The position numbers and the translations under genes are program-made. Below are positions 51,241-59,504 of a DNA stretch of 64,000 nucleotides, in pieces (the stretch's first letter is position 1; every line of letters starts with the position of its first letter). The notes under the pieces are model-generated. The model had not been told where the DNA came from. It made no database searches and saw only the letters and a program-made list of their open reading frames with translations. Origin of the DNA: JALYLC01 sp963743275. GTDB lineage: Bacteria > Actinomycetota > Thermoleophilia > Gaiellales > JALYLC01. Where the stretch lies: assembly GCA_963743275.1 (NCBI GenBank), contig CAVUPB010000008.1, forward strand, positions 124,001 to 188,000. Direction: 5' to 3'.

Positions 51241-52842
51241 ATGCCGGAGATCGATGTTCCCGTCGTCATCGTCGGCGGGAGCCTGGTCGGCCTCTCGGCC
51301 GCGGTCTTCCTCGGCGCGCAGGGCGTGCCCTCGCTCGTCGTCGAGCGGCACCCCGGCACGGCGATCCATCCGCGAGCGGCACTCGTGAGCCAGCGCACGG
51401 TCGAGCTCTTCCGCGCGCTCGGCCTCCAGCCCGAGATCGAGGCGGCCGCAGCGGCCGAGTTCGTCCAGAACGGCGCGATCATCTCGGTCGAGTCGCTCGG
51501 CGGCAAGGAGCTCGCGTGGTACTTCCGCTCCATCAACGAGGGCGTCGAGGACCTCAGCCCGGCACCGCGCCTGTTCGTCACCCAGATCGGCCTCGAGCCG
51601 ATCCTGCGCCGGCACGCCGAGGCGGCGGGTGCGCGGCTCGAGTACGAGACCGAGGCGGTCGCGCTCGAGCAGGACGACGACGGCGTGACCGTCCACCTGC
51701 GGGGTCGCGACGGCGGCGGCGAGCGCACGGTGCGCACCCGCTACGTCGTCGCCGCCGACGGCGCCCGCAGCCCGTCGCGCGAGCGCCTCGGCATCGGCAC
51801 GCGCGGGCACGGGACGTTCTCCGACAGCATCACCATCTACTTCCGCGCCGACGTGAACGCACTCCTCGGCGATCGCAACCTGAGCGTCGTCTACGTCTTC
51901 CATCCGCGTCTCACGGGCTTCTTCCGCTTCTCGCTGGCGGGGGATGCCGGCTTCCTGGTCGTCAACTCCACGGTCGACGAGCAGGGCGTCCGCAGCACCA
52001 CCCCGGGCGAGGACACGAGCGAGGAACGCTGCATCGAGTACGTGCGGCGCGCGCTCGGCGATCCCGGCATCCACGTCGAGATCGAGAGCGTGCAGCGCTG
52101 GAGCTCGATGGCCGAGTGGGCGGAGCGCCTCGCGGAAGGCCGCGTCTTCCTGGCCGGAGACTCGGCGCACGTGATGCCCCCGACCGGCGGCTTCGGCGGC
52201 AACGCCGGCGTGCACGACGCCGACAACCTGGCCTGGAAGCTGGCGGCGGTGCTGCGCGGCGAGGCCGGGGCAGGGCTGCTCGCGACCTACGACGCAGAGC
52301 GCCGCCCGGTCGCGGAGCTCACGGTCGAGCAGGCCTACACGCGCTACGTGCTGCGGCTCGATCCGGCCCTCGGCAAGGACGACCTGATGCCCATCGTCGA
52401 CGAGGCCACGGTCGAGCTCGGATACCGCTACCACTCCGGCGCCGTCGTCGCAGAGGCGGACGAGGACGGCGCGCTCTGGGAGAACCCCCACGAGCCGACG
52501 GCGCGGCCCGGATCGCGCGCGCCCCACCTCCCGCTCGCGAATCTGCCGGGCGGTGCGAGCTCGGCGCTCGACCTCGTGCGCCGCGGGTTCGTGCTGCTCG
52601 CCGGAGCGGCGGGGCAGGCGTGGTGCGATGCGGCCGATGCCGCCGGCGACGAGCTCGGCCTCGCGATCGAGAGCCGCCGCATGACGGACGCGCCCGGCTT
52701 CGCCGAGCTCTACGGCACCGGCGCCGAGGGCGCGATCCTGCTGCGCCCGGATGGCTTCGTCGCCTGGCGCGCCCGCTCGGGGCCCGGCGACGGACGCGCT
52801 GTCCTGACGGGCGTCCTGCGGCAGATCCTGGCTCGCGCCTGA
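51241..52842 (+). CDS. FAD-dependent aromatic hydroxylase (UbiH/PheA-TfdB type)
   Basis: This 533-residue flavoprotein monooxygenase hydroxylates aromatic rings using NAD(P)H. The FAD loop is VVIVGGSLVGLSAAVFLGAQ at the N-terminus with VERHPGTAIHPRA next. The DG motif is VVAADGARSPSRERLG near residue 175, and the second FAD motif VFLAGDSAHVMPPTGGFGGN is near 302. The C-terminal thioredoxin-like domain (about 420-533) is typical of the phenol hydroxylase group. The substrate is unknown. It is isolated and convergent with ribBA. Confidence 0.92.
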   Translation: MPEIDVPVVIVGGSLVGLSAAVFLGAQGVPSLVVERHPGTAIHPRAALVSQRTVELFRALGLQPEIEAAAAAEFVQNGAIISVESLGGKELAWYFRSINEGVEDLSPAPRLFVTQIGLEPILRRHAEAAGARLEYETEAVALEQDDDGVTVHLRGRDGGGERTVRTRYVVAADGARSPSRERLGIGTRGHGTFSDSITIYFRADVNALLGDRNLSVVYVFHPRLTGFFRFSLAGDAGFLVVNSTVDEQGVRSTTPGEDTSEERCIEYVRRALGDPGIHVEIESVQRWSSMAEWAERLAEGRVFLAGDSAHVMPPTGGFGGNAGVHDADNLAWKLAAVLRGEAGAGLLATYDAERRPVAELTVEQAYTRYVLRLDPALGKDDLMPIVDEATVELGYRYHSGAVVAEADEDGALWENPHEPTARPGSRAPHLPLANLPGGASSALDLVRRGFVLLAGAAGQAWCDAADAAGDELGLAIESRRMTDAPGFAELYGTGAEGAILLRPDGFVAWRARSGPGDGRAVLTGVLRQILARA

Positions 52843-52873
52843 CGCGGCACGGGGCGCCGGGGCGGCCCGGCGC

Positions 52874-54190
52874 TCACCCGATCAGCGGCCGGTCGGCGAT
52901 CTCGCGGTCGTCCGACCCGTCCTCGAAGCGGACGCCCTGATGGTGGAGCCGCAGGGTGTGACCCATGCGCTCGCGCTTGACGCGCAGGTCGTCGGCGTTC
53001 GGCGGCGCCTCGAGCGGCTCGTGCGCCACGACGCTCAGGCCGAAGCCCTGGAGCCCCGTGATCTTGCGCGGGTTGTTCGTGAGGAGGCGGATCGTCGTCA
53101 GCCCGAGCTGCGCGAGGATCTGCGAGCCGATGCCGTACTCGCGGGCATCTTCCGGATACCCCAGCGCGAGGTTGGCGTCGACCGTGTCGAGCCCCTGCTC
53201 CTGCAGCTCGTAGGCGGCGAGCTTGGCGATCAGCCCGATGCCGCGCCCCTCCTGCGCGAGGTACAGCAGGACGCCGCGCTCCTCGTTGCCGAGGCGGCGG
53301 AGGGCGAGCTCGAGCTGATCGCCGCAGTCGCACAGCATCGAGTGGAAGACGTCGCCCGTCAGGCATTCCGAGTGCACGCGCACGAGCACGTCCTCGGCGC
53401 CGGCGACGTCGCCGCGCACGAGTGCGAGGTGCAGCTTGCTGCTCTGGAGCTCCCTGAAGCAGATCGCGGTGAACTCGCCGTACGCGGTCGGGAGCCGCAC
53501 GGTGGCGGCGCGCTCGACGAGCTGCTCGTGGCGGCGCCGGTACTCGATCAGGTCGGCCACCGAGACGAGCGCGAAGTCGTGGCGCCGGCACATCTCGATC
53601 AGGTCGGGCACGCGCGCCATGTAGCCGTCCTCGCGCATGATCTCGCACACGACGCCGGCCGGCGTGAGCCCGGCCAGCCGCGCGAGGTCGACGGCCGCCT
53701 CGGTGTGGCCCGAGCGCTGGAGGACGCCGCCCGGTCGCGCACGCAGCGGGAAGACATGGCCGGGCTGCACGATGTCGGCAGCCGTGCTGGCCGGATCGAT
53801 CGCGACCTTGATCGTGTGCGAGCGGTCGTGCGCCGAGATGCCCGTCGTGATGCCCGTGCGCGCCTCGATCGAGACCGTGAAGGCCGTGCCGATGGCCGTT
53901 TCGTTGTGCTCGGTCATCATGCGCAGCCCGAGCTGGTCGCAACGCTCGCCGGTGAGACAGGCGCAGATCAGCCCGCGTCCGTGCGTGGCCATGAAGTTGA
54001 CGGCCTCGGGCGTGCAGAACTCGGCCGCGATCGTGAGGTCGCCCTCGTTCTCGCGGTCCTCGTCGTCGACGACGATCACGAAGCGCCCGGCGCGGATGTC
54101 ATCCAGCGCCCGGTCGATGGTGGAGAACGGCGAGCTCAGGATCCGACCACCGGCTGCGCCTCTGCGTTCACACCGATACCTCGGTGACAC
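52874..54190 (-). CDS. ribBA: Bifunctional DHBP synthase / GTP cyclohydrolase II (riboflavin synthesis)
   Basis: This 438-residue protein joins both entry enzymes of riboflavin biosynthesis. The RibB part (about 20-220) has FVIVVDDEDRENEGDL, MATHGRGLICACL and the RSGHTEAAVDLARLAG block for making 3,4-dihydroxy-2-butanone 4-phosphate. The RibA part (about 225-430) has the zinc set HSECLTGDVFHSMLCDCG and the QEGRGIGLIAKLAAY catalytic region for GTP opening. The GTG at 54190 gives a short leader. No FMN riboswitch could be recognised in the upstream 364 bases. The other rib genes are not in the window. Confidence 0.95.
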   Translation of the reverse strand: MSPRYRCERRGAAGGRILSSPFSTIDRALDDIRAGRFVIVVDDEDRENEGDLTIAAEFCTPEAVNFMATHGRGLICACLTGERCDQLGLRMMTEHNETAIGTAFTVSIEARTGITTGISAHDRSHTIKVAIDPASTAADIVQPGHVFPLRARPGGVLQRSGHTEAAVDLARLAGLTPAGVVCEIMREDGYMARVPDLIEMCRRHDFALVSVADLIEYRRRHEQLVERAATVRLPTAYGEFTAICFRELQSSKLHLALVRGDVAGAEDVLVRVHSECLTGDVFHSMLCDCGDQLELALRRLGNEERGVLLYLAQEGRGIGLIAKLAAYELQEQGLDTVDANLALGYPEDAREYGIGSQILAQLGLTTIRLLTNNPRKITGLQGFGLSVVAHEPLEAPPNADDLRVKRERMGHTLRLHHQGVRFEDGSDDREIADRPLIG

Positions 54191-54483
54191 GAAGTGGAGA
54201 TCGCTGAACTCCCGGTTTCCGTTCGTCAGCGCACGAATGTGCGCTGCAAGCAGCGTACCGCACGCCCGGGCGCCGGCGTCGTGGCAGTAAACGCGGGCCT
54301 CCCCGCGTTTTGCAGGGAGTCCGCGCAGTCCGTCCAGTCACGCTCGACAGACGCGACAGAGTCGGTTGACACCCGGCTGCACGCGTTCGTAAGCTCCCGC
54401 ACACGCGCGACGCCGCGCGGAAGGCGCGCACCACCACGACCGGCCTCGCGCCGACAGCCCGGGCACGAGGAGGTGCGACGAGG
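54191..54483. other. Non-coding region upstream of ribBA and the alpha/beta hydrolase
   Basis: This stretch separates the divergent ribBA gene and the hydrolase. It holds the plus-strand promoter described separately (54366-54395) and an AGGAGGTG near 54468. A short CGCGGG/CCCGCG pairing is visible around 54292-54308. I see no RNA gene, no riboswitch-like conserved blocks and no repeat shared with the rest of the window. Confidence 0.5.
54366..54395 (+). promoter_or_regulatory. Sigma-70-type promoter upstream of the alpha/beta hydrolase
   Basis: TTGACA (54366-54371) and TAAGCT (54390-54395, fitting TAnnnT) are 18 bases apart, an acceptable layout for a housekeeping promoter. It would read toward the hydrolase at 54555 through the small open frame at 54484. 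Confidence 0.5.
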
Positions 54484-54555
54484 TTGAGCTCCGTGAACGA
54501 GCCGTACGTCTTCGCCGACGAGGTCGTGCCGCGCAGCCGGCCCGGCGCCGGCTGA
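54484..54555 (+). CDS. Possible 23-residue upstream ORF coupled to the alpha/beta hydrolase
   Basis: A TTG codon follows AGGAGGTG at about ten bases. It opens a 23-residue frame that includes NEPYVFADEVVPRSRPGAG, and its TGA overlaps the ATG of the hydrolase (TGATG). Such a layout can be a leader peptide or a translation-coupling frame. No homology is recognised and the use of TTG is uncertain. Confidence 0.25.
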   Translation: MSSVNEPYVFADEVVPRSRPGAG

Positions 54556-55322
54556 TGGCCGCCTTCACCGAAGAGCGCCACGAGATCAACGGCATCGACA
54601 CGGCCGTCTTCACGGCCGGCGAGGGCGCCCCGCTCGTGTTCCTCCACGGCGGCGGCACGATGACGGGCTTCGACGCCCTGCTGCCCTGGGCCGAGAGCGC
54701 ACGGCTGATCGTGCCCAACCATCCGGGCTTCGGAGCGTCCGCCGACGACCCGGGCATCGACAGCCTGCAGGACTACCACCTGCACTACCTCGACCTCTTC
54801 GAGCGCATGGGCCTTCAGGAGATCTCGCTCGCCGGCCACTCGATGGGCGGCGCCCTGGCCGCGTGGTTCACGATCCAGCAGCCGGGCCGCGTGCGACGGC
54901 TCGCGCTCGCGGCGCCCTGGGGGCTGCGCATCCCCGAGCACCCGACCGTGGACATCTTCAGCGTCCCGGACGAGCAGATCCTCGGCTACCTCGTCCACGA
55001 CCTCACGCCGTACGAGGGCATGCCGGCGCCGCCGCCGGAGTTCCTGGCCGATCGCCTGCGCGAGTCGACCTCGCTCGCGCGCGTGCTGTCGATGCGGCCC
55101 TACGACCTCAAGCTGCAGAAGTGGCTGCACCGCATCGCCGTGCCGACGCTCGTCGTGAGCGGCGAGGCCGATCGCCTGACCCCGGCCGCGCAGGCCGCCG
55201 TCTGGGCCGGGCACATCCCCGGCGCGGAGGTGCGCATCATCCCGGGGGCGGGGCACCTGCTCTTCGACGAGAAGGCCGAGGCGGTCGCCGCCGTGGGCGC
55301 CTTCATGGGGGTCGCCGCCTGA
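54555..55322 (+). CDS. Alpha/beta hydrolase
   Basis: This 255-residue alpha/beta hydrolase splits an ester, C-C or similar bond. VFLHGGGTMTGFDALLPW is the oxyanion HG motif, GHSMGGALAAWF carries the nucleophile serine near residue 96, the aspartate is in VVSGEADRLTPAAQ near 205, and the histidine in PGAGHLLFDEK near 234. The form resembles meta-cleavage product hydrolases. It is convergent with the SDR gene, with a three-base gap. Confidence 0.9.
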   Translation: MAAFTEERHEINGIDTAVFTAGEGAPLVFLHGGGTMTGFDALLPWAESARLIVPNHPGFGASADDPGIDSLQDYHLHYLDLFERMGLQEISLAGHSMGGALAAWFTIQQPGRVRRLALAAPWGLRIPEHPTVDIFSVPDEQILGYLVHDLTPYEGMPAPPPEFLADRLRESTSLARVLSMRPYDLKLQKWLHRIAVPTLVVSGEADRLTPAAQAAVWAGHIPGAEVRIIPGAGHLLFDEKAEAVAAVGAFMGVAA

Positions 55323-55325
55323 CGG

Positions 55326-56138
55326 CTACCAGCTGCCCGGCCGCCCGAGCAGCTGGCCGCCGTCGATGGGGATCACGGCGCCGGTGATGAAGCTCGCGGC
55401 GGGCGAGGCGAGCAGGAGCGCGAGCCCCTTCATCTCCTCGGGGTCGCCCATGCGCCCGAGGGGCACGAGCGCGGACCACATGCGCTCGACCTCGGGCGTG
55501 ACGCCGCCCGCGATGCGCGTCTTGAACGGCCCCGGGGCGATCACGTTGACGTGCACGCCGTACGGCGCCAGCTCGAGCGCGGCGTGGCGGGCGATGCCGA
55601 TCACCGCCGCCTTGCTGGCGGCATAGCCGTAGCAGACGAGCGGCTCCGAGATCAGGCCCGCGGTCGACGAGGTCACGACGATGCGCCCCGAGCGCTGGGG
55701 CTTCATCACGCCCGCGGCGGCGCGCAGGGTGTAGAGCACGCCGTGCTGGTTGATCGCGAGCACGCGCTGCCAGACGTCGTCGGCGACGGTGTGCAGCTCC
55801 TGGCCGCCCTCCGCGCCGAAGCCGGGGACGGCCGCGACGCCGGCATTCGCGAACACGACGTCGAGTCCCCCGTGCGCCTCGACCGCGCCGGCGAACGCCG
55901 TGCGGACCGCCTCCGGGTCCGTGACGTCGACGACGGCGGAGCGCACGTCGCCCCCGCGGCCCGCGAGCTCGGACGTCACCTGCGTCAGCCGCTCGGGATC
56001 GATGTCCGCCAGCGTCACGCGTGCGCCGCTGTCGGCGAGGACCTCGGCGAACGCCTGGCCGAGCCCGCTCGCGGCACCCGTGACGAGGGCGCGAGCGCCG
56101 GTCACGTCGAACAGCCGGGCGGCCGGGGTCGCGCTCAT
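55326..56138 (-). CDS. Short-chain dehydrogenase/reductase (SDR)
   Basis: This 270-residue classical SDR has the cofactor loop LVTGAASGLGQAFAE near residue 18, the aspartate of VTLADIDPE (NAD preference), the FANAGVA motif, the catalytic serine in VVTSSTAGL near 160 and the YGYAASK motif near 175. The C-terminal end FITGAVIPIDGGQLLG is typical. The ATG overlaps the stop of the zinc dehydrogenase (ATGA), so the two are coupled and may oxidise sequential alcohols. Confidence 0.93.
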   Translation of the reverse strand: MSATPAARLFDVTGARALVTGAASGLGQAFAEVLADSGARVTLADIDPERLTQVTSELAGRGGDVRSAVVDVTDPEAVRTAFAGAVEAHGGLDVVFANAGVAAVPGFGAEGGQELHTVADDVWQRVLAINQHGVLYTLRAAAGVMKPQRSGRIVVTSSTAGLISEPLVCYGYAASKAAVIGIARHAALELAPYGVHVNVIAPGPFKTRIAGGVTPEVERMWSALVPLGRMGDPEEMKGLALLLASPAASFITGAVIPIDGGQLLGRPGSW

Positions 56139-57157
56139 GCGAGATGCACCATGGCTTTCATGACCTCCGTTGGATTCCCGCTGGCGTAGGCGATCGCCTC
56201 GGGCGCGTCCTCGAGCGGGAAATCGTGCGTCAGGAGCGGGGTGACGGCGTGCTCCCAGCGCCGGACGACGCCGACCGCGGCGGCGAAGTCGCCGGCGCTG
56301 CAACAGCTGACTCCGAGCACGTCGAGCTCGCGGAAGGCGAGCGCGCCGACGCGGATCGGCATCTCGTGCGCCGACAGGCCGACGATGAGGACGCGGCCCG
56401 CCTGGGCCACGGCGGCGAGCGCGGCCTGTGTCGGCCCCGTCGCGCCCGTCGCCTCGATCACGACCTCGGGCGCCTCACCGCCCGCCCACGCGCGGGCGCG
56501 CGCCGCGATGTCGTCGTCCGGACCCATCAGCGCGACCTCGCAGCCGTAGGCGCGCGCGAGCTCGAGCCGGCTCTCGATGCGGTCGGCGATCAGCACCGTC
56601 GCGGCGCGATCGAGGGCGGCGATCGCGACGGCCTGGCCGATCGGGCCGGCGCCGAGCACGAGTACGCGCTCGCCGGCGCCGACGCGCCCGCGCACGACGG
56701 CGCGCACCGCGATCGACGTTGGCTCGACGAATGCCGTGAGGCGGGCGTCGAGCCCGTCCACCGCGAACGCCTGCGCGGCCGGCACGATCAGCCGCTCCTG
56801 CAGCGCGCCGTCCGAGTGGATGCCGATCAGGCTGATGCGCTCGCATGCGTTCTCGCGGCCGGCACGGCAGGCCTGGCACTCCCCGCACGCGGACACGGGC
56901 CAGACGGCCACCCGCCGGCCGGGTGCGAGCTCGGGCGCGCAGGCGTCGCCGGCGGCCTCGACGATCGCCGAGAACTCGTGACCCTGGATGCGCGGGAAGT
57001 GCACGCCCTCGAAGTGGCCGTGGAAGTAGTGGAAGTCGGAGCCGCACAGGCCGACCGTCTCGGGCCGCACGAGGAGCTCGCCCGGGCCCGGCCGCTGCGG
57101 CTCCGGCACGTCGGCGACGTGCATCGCGTCGTGCCCGGTCGTCACAGCTGCGCGCAT
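56135..57157 (-). CDS. Zinc-dependent alcohol/polyol dehydrogenase (MDR family)
   Basis: This 340-residue medium-chain dehydrogenase has the catalytic-zinc cysteine in GLCGSDFHYFHGH and the histidine-glutamate in IQGHEFSAIVEAAG. The structural zinc is held by CGECQACRAGRENAC near residues 90-105. The Rossmann loop is VLVLGAGPIGQAVAIAA near 165, with ADRIESRLE suggesting NAD. FHYFHGHFEG is close to sorbitol/threonine dehydrogenase relatives. The start at 57157 fits the family N-terminus (MRAAVTTG); an open frame upstream is not homologous. Confidence 0.92.
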   Translation of the reverse strand: MRAAVTTGHDAMHVADVPEPQRPGPGELLVRPETVGLCGSDFHYFHGHFEGVHFPRIQGHEFSAIVEAAGDACAPELAPGRRVAVWPVSACGECQACRAGRENACERISLIGIHSDGALQERLIVPAAQAFAVDGLDARLTAFVEPTSIAVRAVVRGRVGAGERVLVLGAGPIGQAVAIAALDRAATVLIADRIESRLELARAYGCEVALMGPDDDIAARARAWAGGEAPEVVIEATGATGPTQAALAAVAQAGRVLIVGLSAHEMPIRVGALAFRELDVLGVSCCSAGDFAAAVGVVRRWEHAVTPLLTHDFPLEDAPEAIAYASGNPTEVMKAMVHLA

Positions 57158-57225
57158 CAGCGCGGGTTCCCCGGGAGGCCCGCCGCGGACGTGCCGCCGA
57201 TGATCACGTTCGTGCCGTCGGGCAC
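57157..57225 (-). CDS. Possible 22-residue upstream ORF coupled to the zinc dehydrogenase
   Basis: A GTG at 57225 opens a 22-residue frame containing NVIIGGTSAAGLPGNPR whose TGA overlaps the dehydrogenase ATG (TGATG). The layout parallels the small frame at 54484-54555. A leader or coupling role is possible; the frame could also be the worn end of a lost gene. No strong ribosome site is seen. Confidence 0.25.
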   Translation of the reverse strand: MPDGTNVIIGGTSAAGLPGNPR

Positions 57226-57318
57226 GGCTTCGCCCCGTTCTCTCGCAGGTGATGGGGCGGCCCGCTGGACGCCCGGCGGTCAATACTATGCCGTCCCGTC
57301 TCGTTCCCGAGGAGCCGC

Positions 57319-57627
57319 ATGATCCGCCACACGGTCGTGTTCCGCCTGCGCCATCCGGCCGGCTCCGCCGAGGAGGCGGCGTTCCTGCGTGCGGCGCGCG
57401 AGCAGCTCACGCCGATCCCCGGCGTCGAGCGCTTCGAGGTGCTCCGGCAGACGAGCGAGAAGAGCGGCTACCGCTTCTCGCTCTCGATGGAGTTCGCCGA
57501 CGCTGCCGCGTACGCGGGCTACAACGAGCATGCGAGCCATGTGGGGTTCGTCCAGCGTCGCTGGATCCCGGAGGTCGAGGAGTTCCAGGAGCTCGACTTC
57601 GAGCCTTACGACGCGGCGGGCGCCTGA
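57319..57627 (+). CDS. Dabb-domain (stress-responsive A/B barrel) protein
   Basis: This 102-residue protein has the Dabb fold, a small dimeric alpha/beta barrel. MIRHTVVFRLRHPAGSAEEA at the start, PGVERFEVLRQTSEKSGYRF and the Y-N-x-H-x-x-H motif YNEHASHVGFVQRRW near residue 75 are the family marks. Members act in aromatic degradation, polyketide cyclisation and stress response; the role here is unknown. It starts shortly after the divergent zinc dehydrogenase and is followed by the cysteine-synthase-family gene. Confidence 0.9.
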   Translation: MIRHTVVFRLRHPAGSAEEAAFLRAAREQLTPIPGVERFEVLRQTSEKSGYRFSLSMEFADAAAYAGYNEHASHVGFVQRRWIPEVEEFQELDFEPYDAAGA

Positions 57628-57632
57628 GCCGC

Positions 57633-58577
57633 GTGGCTGCGAGCGCGGGCGTCCTCGGCCAGATCGGCAACACGCCGCTCGTTGCGCTCGGGCCGATCGC
57701 CGCGGGGCTCGGCGTTCCGATCCTCGTCAAGTGCGAGCACCTCAACCCGGGCGGGAGCGTCAAGGACCGCATCGCGCTCGCGATCGTGCTCGACGCCGAG
57801 CGCCGCGGCGTCCTCCGGCCGGGCGACGTCATCGTCGAGGCGACGGCCGGCAACACCGGAATCGGCCTCGCCCTGGTGGCGGGCGCGCGCGGCTACGGGC
57901 TCGTGTGCGTGATGCCCGAGAAGATGTCGGCCGACAAGCGCACCTCGCTGGCGGCGCTCGGAGCGCGCCTCGAGATCGTGCCGAATGCGCCGCTCGGCCA
58001 TACCGACAACTTCCAGTCGGTCGCCCGCCGCCTCGCGGCCGAGCACGGCTGGTTCCTCGCCGATCAGTTCTGCAACCCGGCGAACCCGCTCGTGCACGAG
58101 CGCACGACGGGGCCCGAGATCCTGGCGCAGGCCGGCGGGGCGATCGGGGCGTTCGTCGCCGGCGCGGGCACCGGCGGCACGATCACGGGCGTTGGCCGCT
58201 ACCTCCGCCGCGCGGCGCCCGGGGCGCGCATCGTCCTCGCCGATCCGCTCGGGTCGGGCCTCGCCGACTGGGTCGAGCGCGGCGTGGCGGGGCCCGACAC
58301 CGGCTATCTGATCGAGGGGATCGGCGCCGGCGCCGCGCCGCCCGTGATGGAGCGCGGGGTGATCGACGCCGCGGAGCGCATCCCCGACGACGAGAGCTTC
58401 GCGACGGTGGGCCGCCTGCTGCGCGAGGAAGGGCTGCTCGTGGGCGGCTCGGCCGGCACCGCCGTGGCCGCCGCGGTGCGCGTCGCACGCGCCGGAGGGC
58501 TCGCGGGCCCGGTCGTCGCGCTGCTGCCCGACAGCTGGGATCGCTACCTCTCGACCGCCTGGCTGCGGGGGCTATAA
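57633..58577 (+). CDS. Cysteine synthase family PLP enzyme
   Basis: This 314-residue enzyme is of the O-acetylserine sulfhydrylase/cystathionine beta-synthase group. IGNTPLVALGPIAAGLG opens the domain, the PLP lysine is in NPGGSVKDRIALAI near residue 47, TAGNTGIGLALVAGARG binds substrate, and GAGTGGTITGVGRYL is the phosphate loop near 180. GGSAGTAVAAAV is near the end. The GTG at 57633 comes five bases after the Dabb stop. Sulfide addition to O-acetylserine is the default role; other beta-replacement reactions are possible. Confidence 0.9.
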   Translation: MAASAGVLGQIGNTPLVALGPIAAGLGVPILVKCEHLNPGGSVKDRIALAIVLDAERRGVLRPGDVIVEATAGNTGIGLALVAGARGYGLVCVMPEKMSADKRTSLAALGARLEIVPNAPLGHTDNFQSVARRLAAEHGWFLADQFCNPANPLVHERTTGPEILAQAGGAIGAFVAGAGTGGTITGVGRYLRRAAPGARIVLADPLGSGLADWVERGVAGPDTGYLIEGIGAGAAPPVMERGVIDAAERIPDDESFATVGRLLREEGLLVGGSAGTAVAAAVRVARAGGLAGPVVALLPDSWDRYLSTAWLRGL

Positions 58578-58594
58578 GGGGCCCGCGAGCGCTG

Positions 58595-58674
58595 CTGCAT
58601 CCTCGTTTTCGAGGATGCAGGCGGCTGCGTTCCTCGGATTGCCGGAGACGGCCCGCAGTTCGATGCAATGGGTA
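58595..58674 (+). other. Hairpin-led 80-base element upstream of the CAP-domain gene (copy A)
   Basis: An 11-base stem (CTGCATCCTCG with CGAGGATGCAG) closes a TTTT loop at 58595-58620. A further 56-58 bases run to the start codons at 58668/58674. A second copy at 60307-60386 has an identical 22-base hairpin core and the same downstream length, with 61 of 80 positions matching without gaps. Ending exactly at a start codon in both cases suggests a 5' leader or a duplicated promoter/leader unit. No known riboswitch class is recognised. Confidence 0.7.
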
Positions 58675-59162
58675 TGTGGAAGATCCTTCGGAACTCGGTG
58701 CTGGTGCTGGCGTTGCTGGCCTGTGCGCCGGCCGTCGGCCAGGCGGCCGGCAGGACCGCCTACAGCGCCTCGAGCGAGCGCCAGGTGCTCGTCCTCCTCA
58801 ACGACGTCCGCCACGCGCACGGCCTCGTGCCGCTGCAGAGCAGCAACGCGCTGCGCGCCTCCGCGCGCGAGCACTCCGCCGAGATGCTGCGGCTTGGCTA
58901 TTTCGAGCACAACGGGCCGAACGAGACGTTCGACAAGCGCATCCGGCGCTTCCTCGACAGCCCGCTCGTCGGCGAGAACATCGCCTGGGGCACGGGCATC
59001 TACGGGACGCCGGAAGGCATCGTCAGCCTCTGGATGCACTCCGCGCCCCACCGCCACATCATCCTCATGTCCAGTCTGCACCGGGTCGGCCTGGGGGTCG
59101 CCACGGGCAGCTTCCAGCGCAACCCCGGTGCCATGATGGCCACCGCCGACTTCTCCTCCTGA
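58668..59162 (+). CDS. Exported CAP-domain (SCP/PR1-like) protein
   Basis: This 164-residue protein has an N-terminal signal peptide (NSVLVLALLACAPAVGQAAG) and a CAP domain. ERQVLVLLNDVRHAHGLVPL opens the domain, AREHSAEMLRLGYFEHNGPN carries the first histidine and glutamate, and GENIAWGTG and LWMHSAPHRHIIL the second set; these are the CAP-cavity residues. CAP proteins in bacteria are secreted, with proposed calcium-binding or cell-wall roles. Starts at 58668 and 58674 are both possible. The small zinc-ribbon gene overlaps its stop (TGATG). Confidence 0.9.
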   Translation: MGMWKILRNSVLVLALLACAPAVGQAAGRTAYSASSERQVLVLLNDVRHAHGLVPLQSSNALRASAREHSAEMLRLGYFEHNGPNETFDKRIRRFLDSPLVGENIAWGTGIYGTPEGIVSLWMHSAPHRHIILMSSLHRVGLGVATGSFQRNPGAMMATADFSS

Positions 59163-59398
59163 TGCCCTTTCCGCTGCCACCCATCGCCGCCGCCGTGACC
59201 CGCGCCCGCATCGAGCGCGTGATCGCGCGTCTGCCCGAGAGCTCGGAGGAGCGGCTCGAGGCGATCGAGGCGAACCTGTTCGAGATCGGCGAGCTGCGCG
59301 CGCGCTGCTCGCTCTGCGGGCAGCTGTACCGCCCGTATCTCGAGACCTGCACCGCCTGCAGGCGCGCGCACGACCGGCGCTCCCGCCACACGGGCTGA
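59162..59398 (+). CDS. Small zinc-ribbon-like protein
   Basis: This 78-residue protein has an N-terminal helical part (RARIERVIARLPESSEERLE) and a C-terminal treble of cysteine pairs, CSLC and CTAC separated by about 13 residues, which would hold one zinc. It ends in a basic tail (RRAHDRRSRHTG). The ATG overlaps the CAP-protein stop by one base, so the two are co-translated. Function unknown; nucleic acid or protein binding is possible. Confidence 0.7.
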   Translation: MPFPLPPIAAAVTRARIERVIARLPESSEERLEAIEANLFEIGELRARCSLCGQLYRPYLETCTACRRAHDRRSRHTG

Positions 59399-59455
59399 GC
59401 GCGCCGCCTCGCGCGACCGTGTCCCGTTTGCTGCGGGTCAATCGTGCGTAGACGT

Positions 59456-59467
59456 AATTTGCAAATT
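59456..59467. promoter_or_regulatory. AATTTGCAAATT palindrome upstream of the lone receiver gene
   Basis: A perfect 12-base palindrome, AATTTGCAAATT, lies 38 bases before the GTG at 59505 within an AT-rich patch, unusual in this GC-rich window. TTGCAA inside it may also serve as a -35 box. Operator or promoter function is inferred from composition and position. Confidence 0.4.
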
Positions 59468-59504
59468 GTAGTAATCGCTCTGAATGCTGCTAGCGTCGGA
59501 GTAG

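Noticed and set aside
54191..54400. FMN riboswitch upstream of ribBA
   Set aside because: None of the conserved RFN blocks could be recognised on the ribBA strand.
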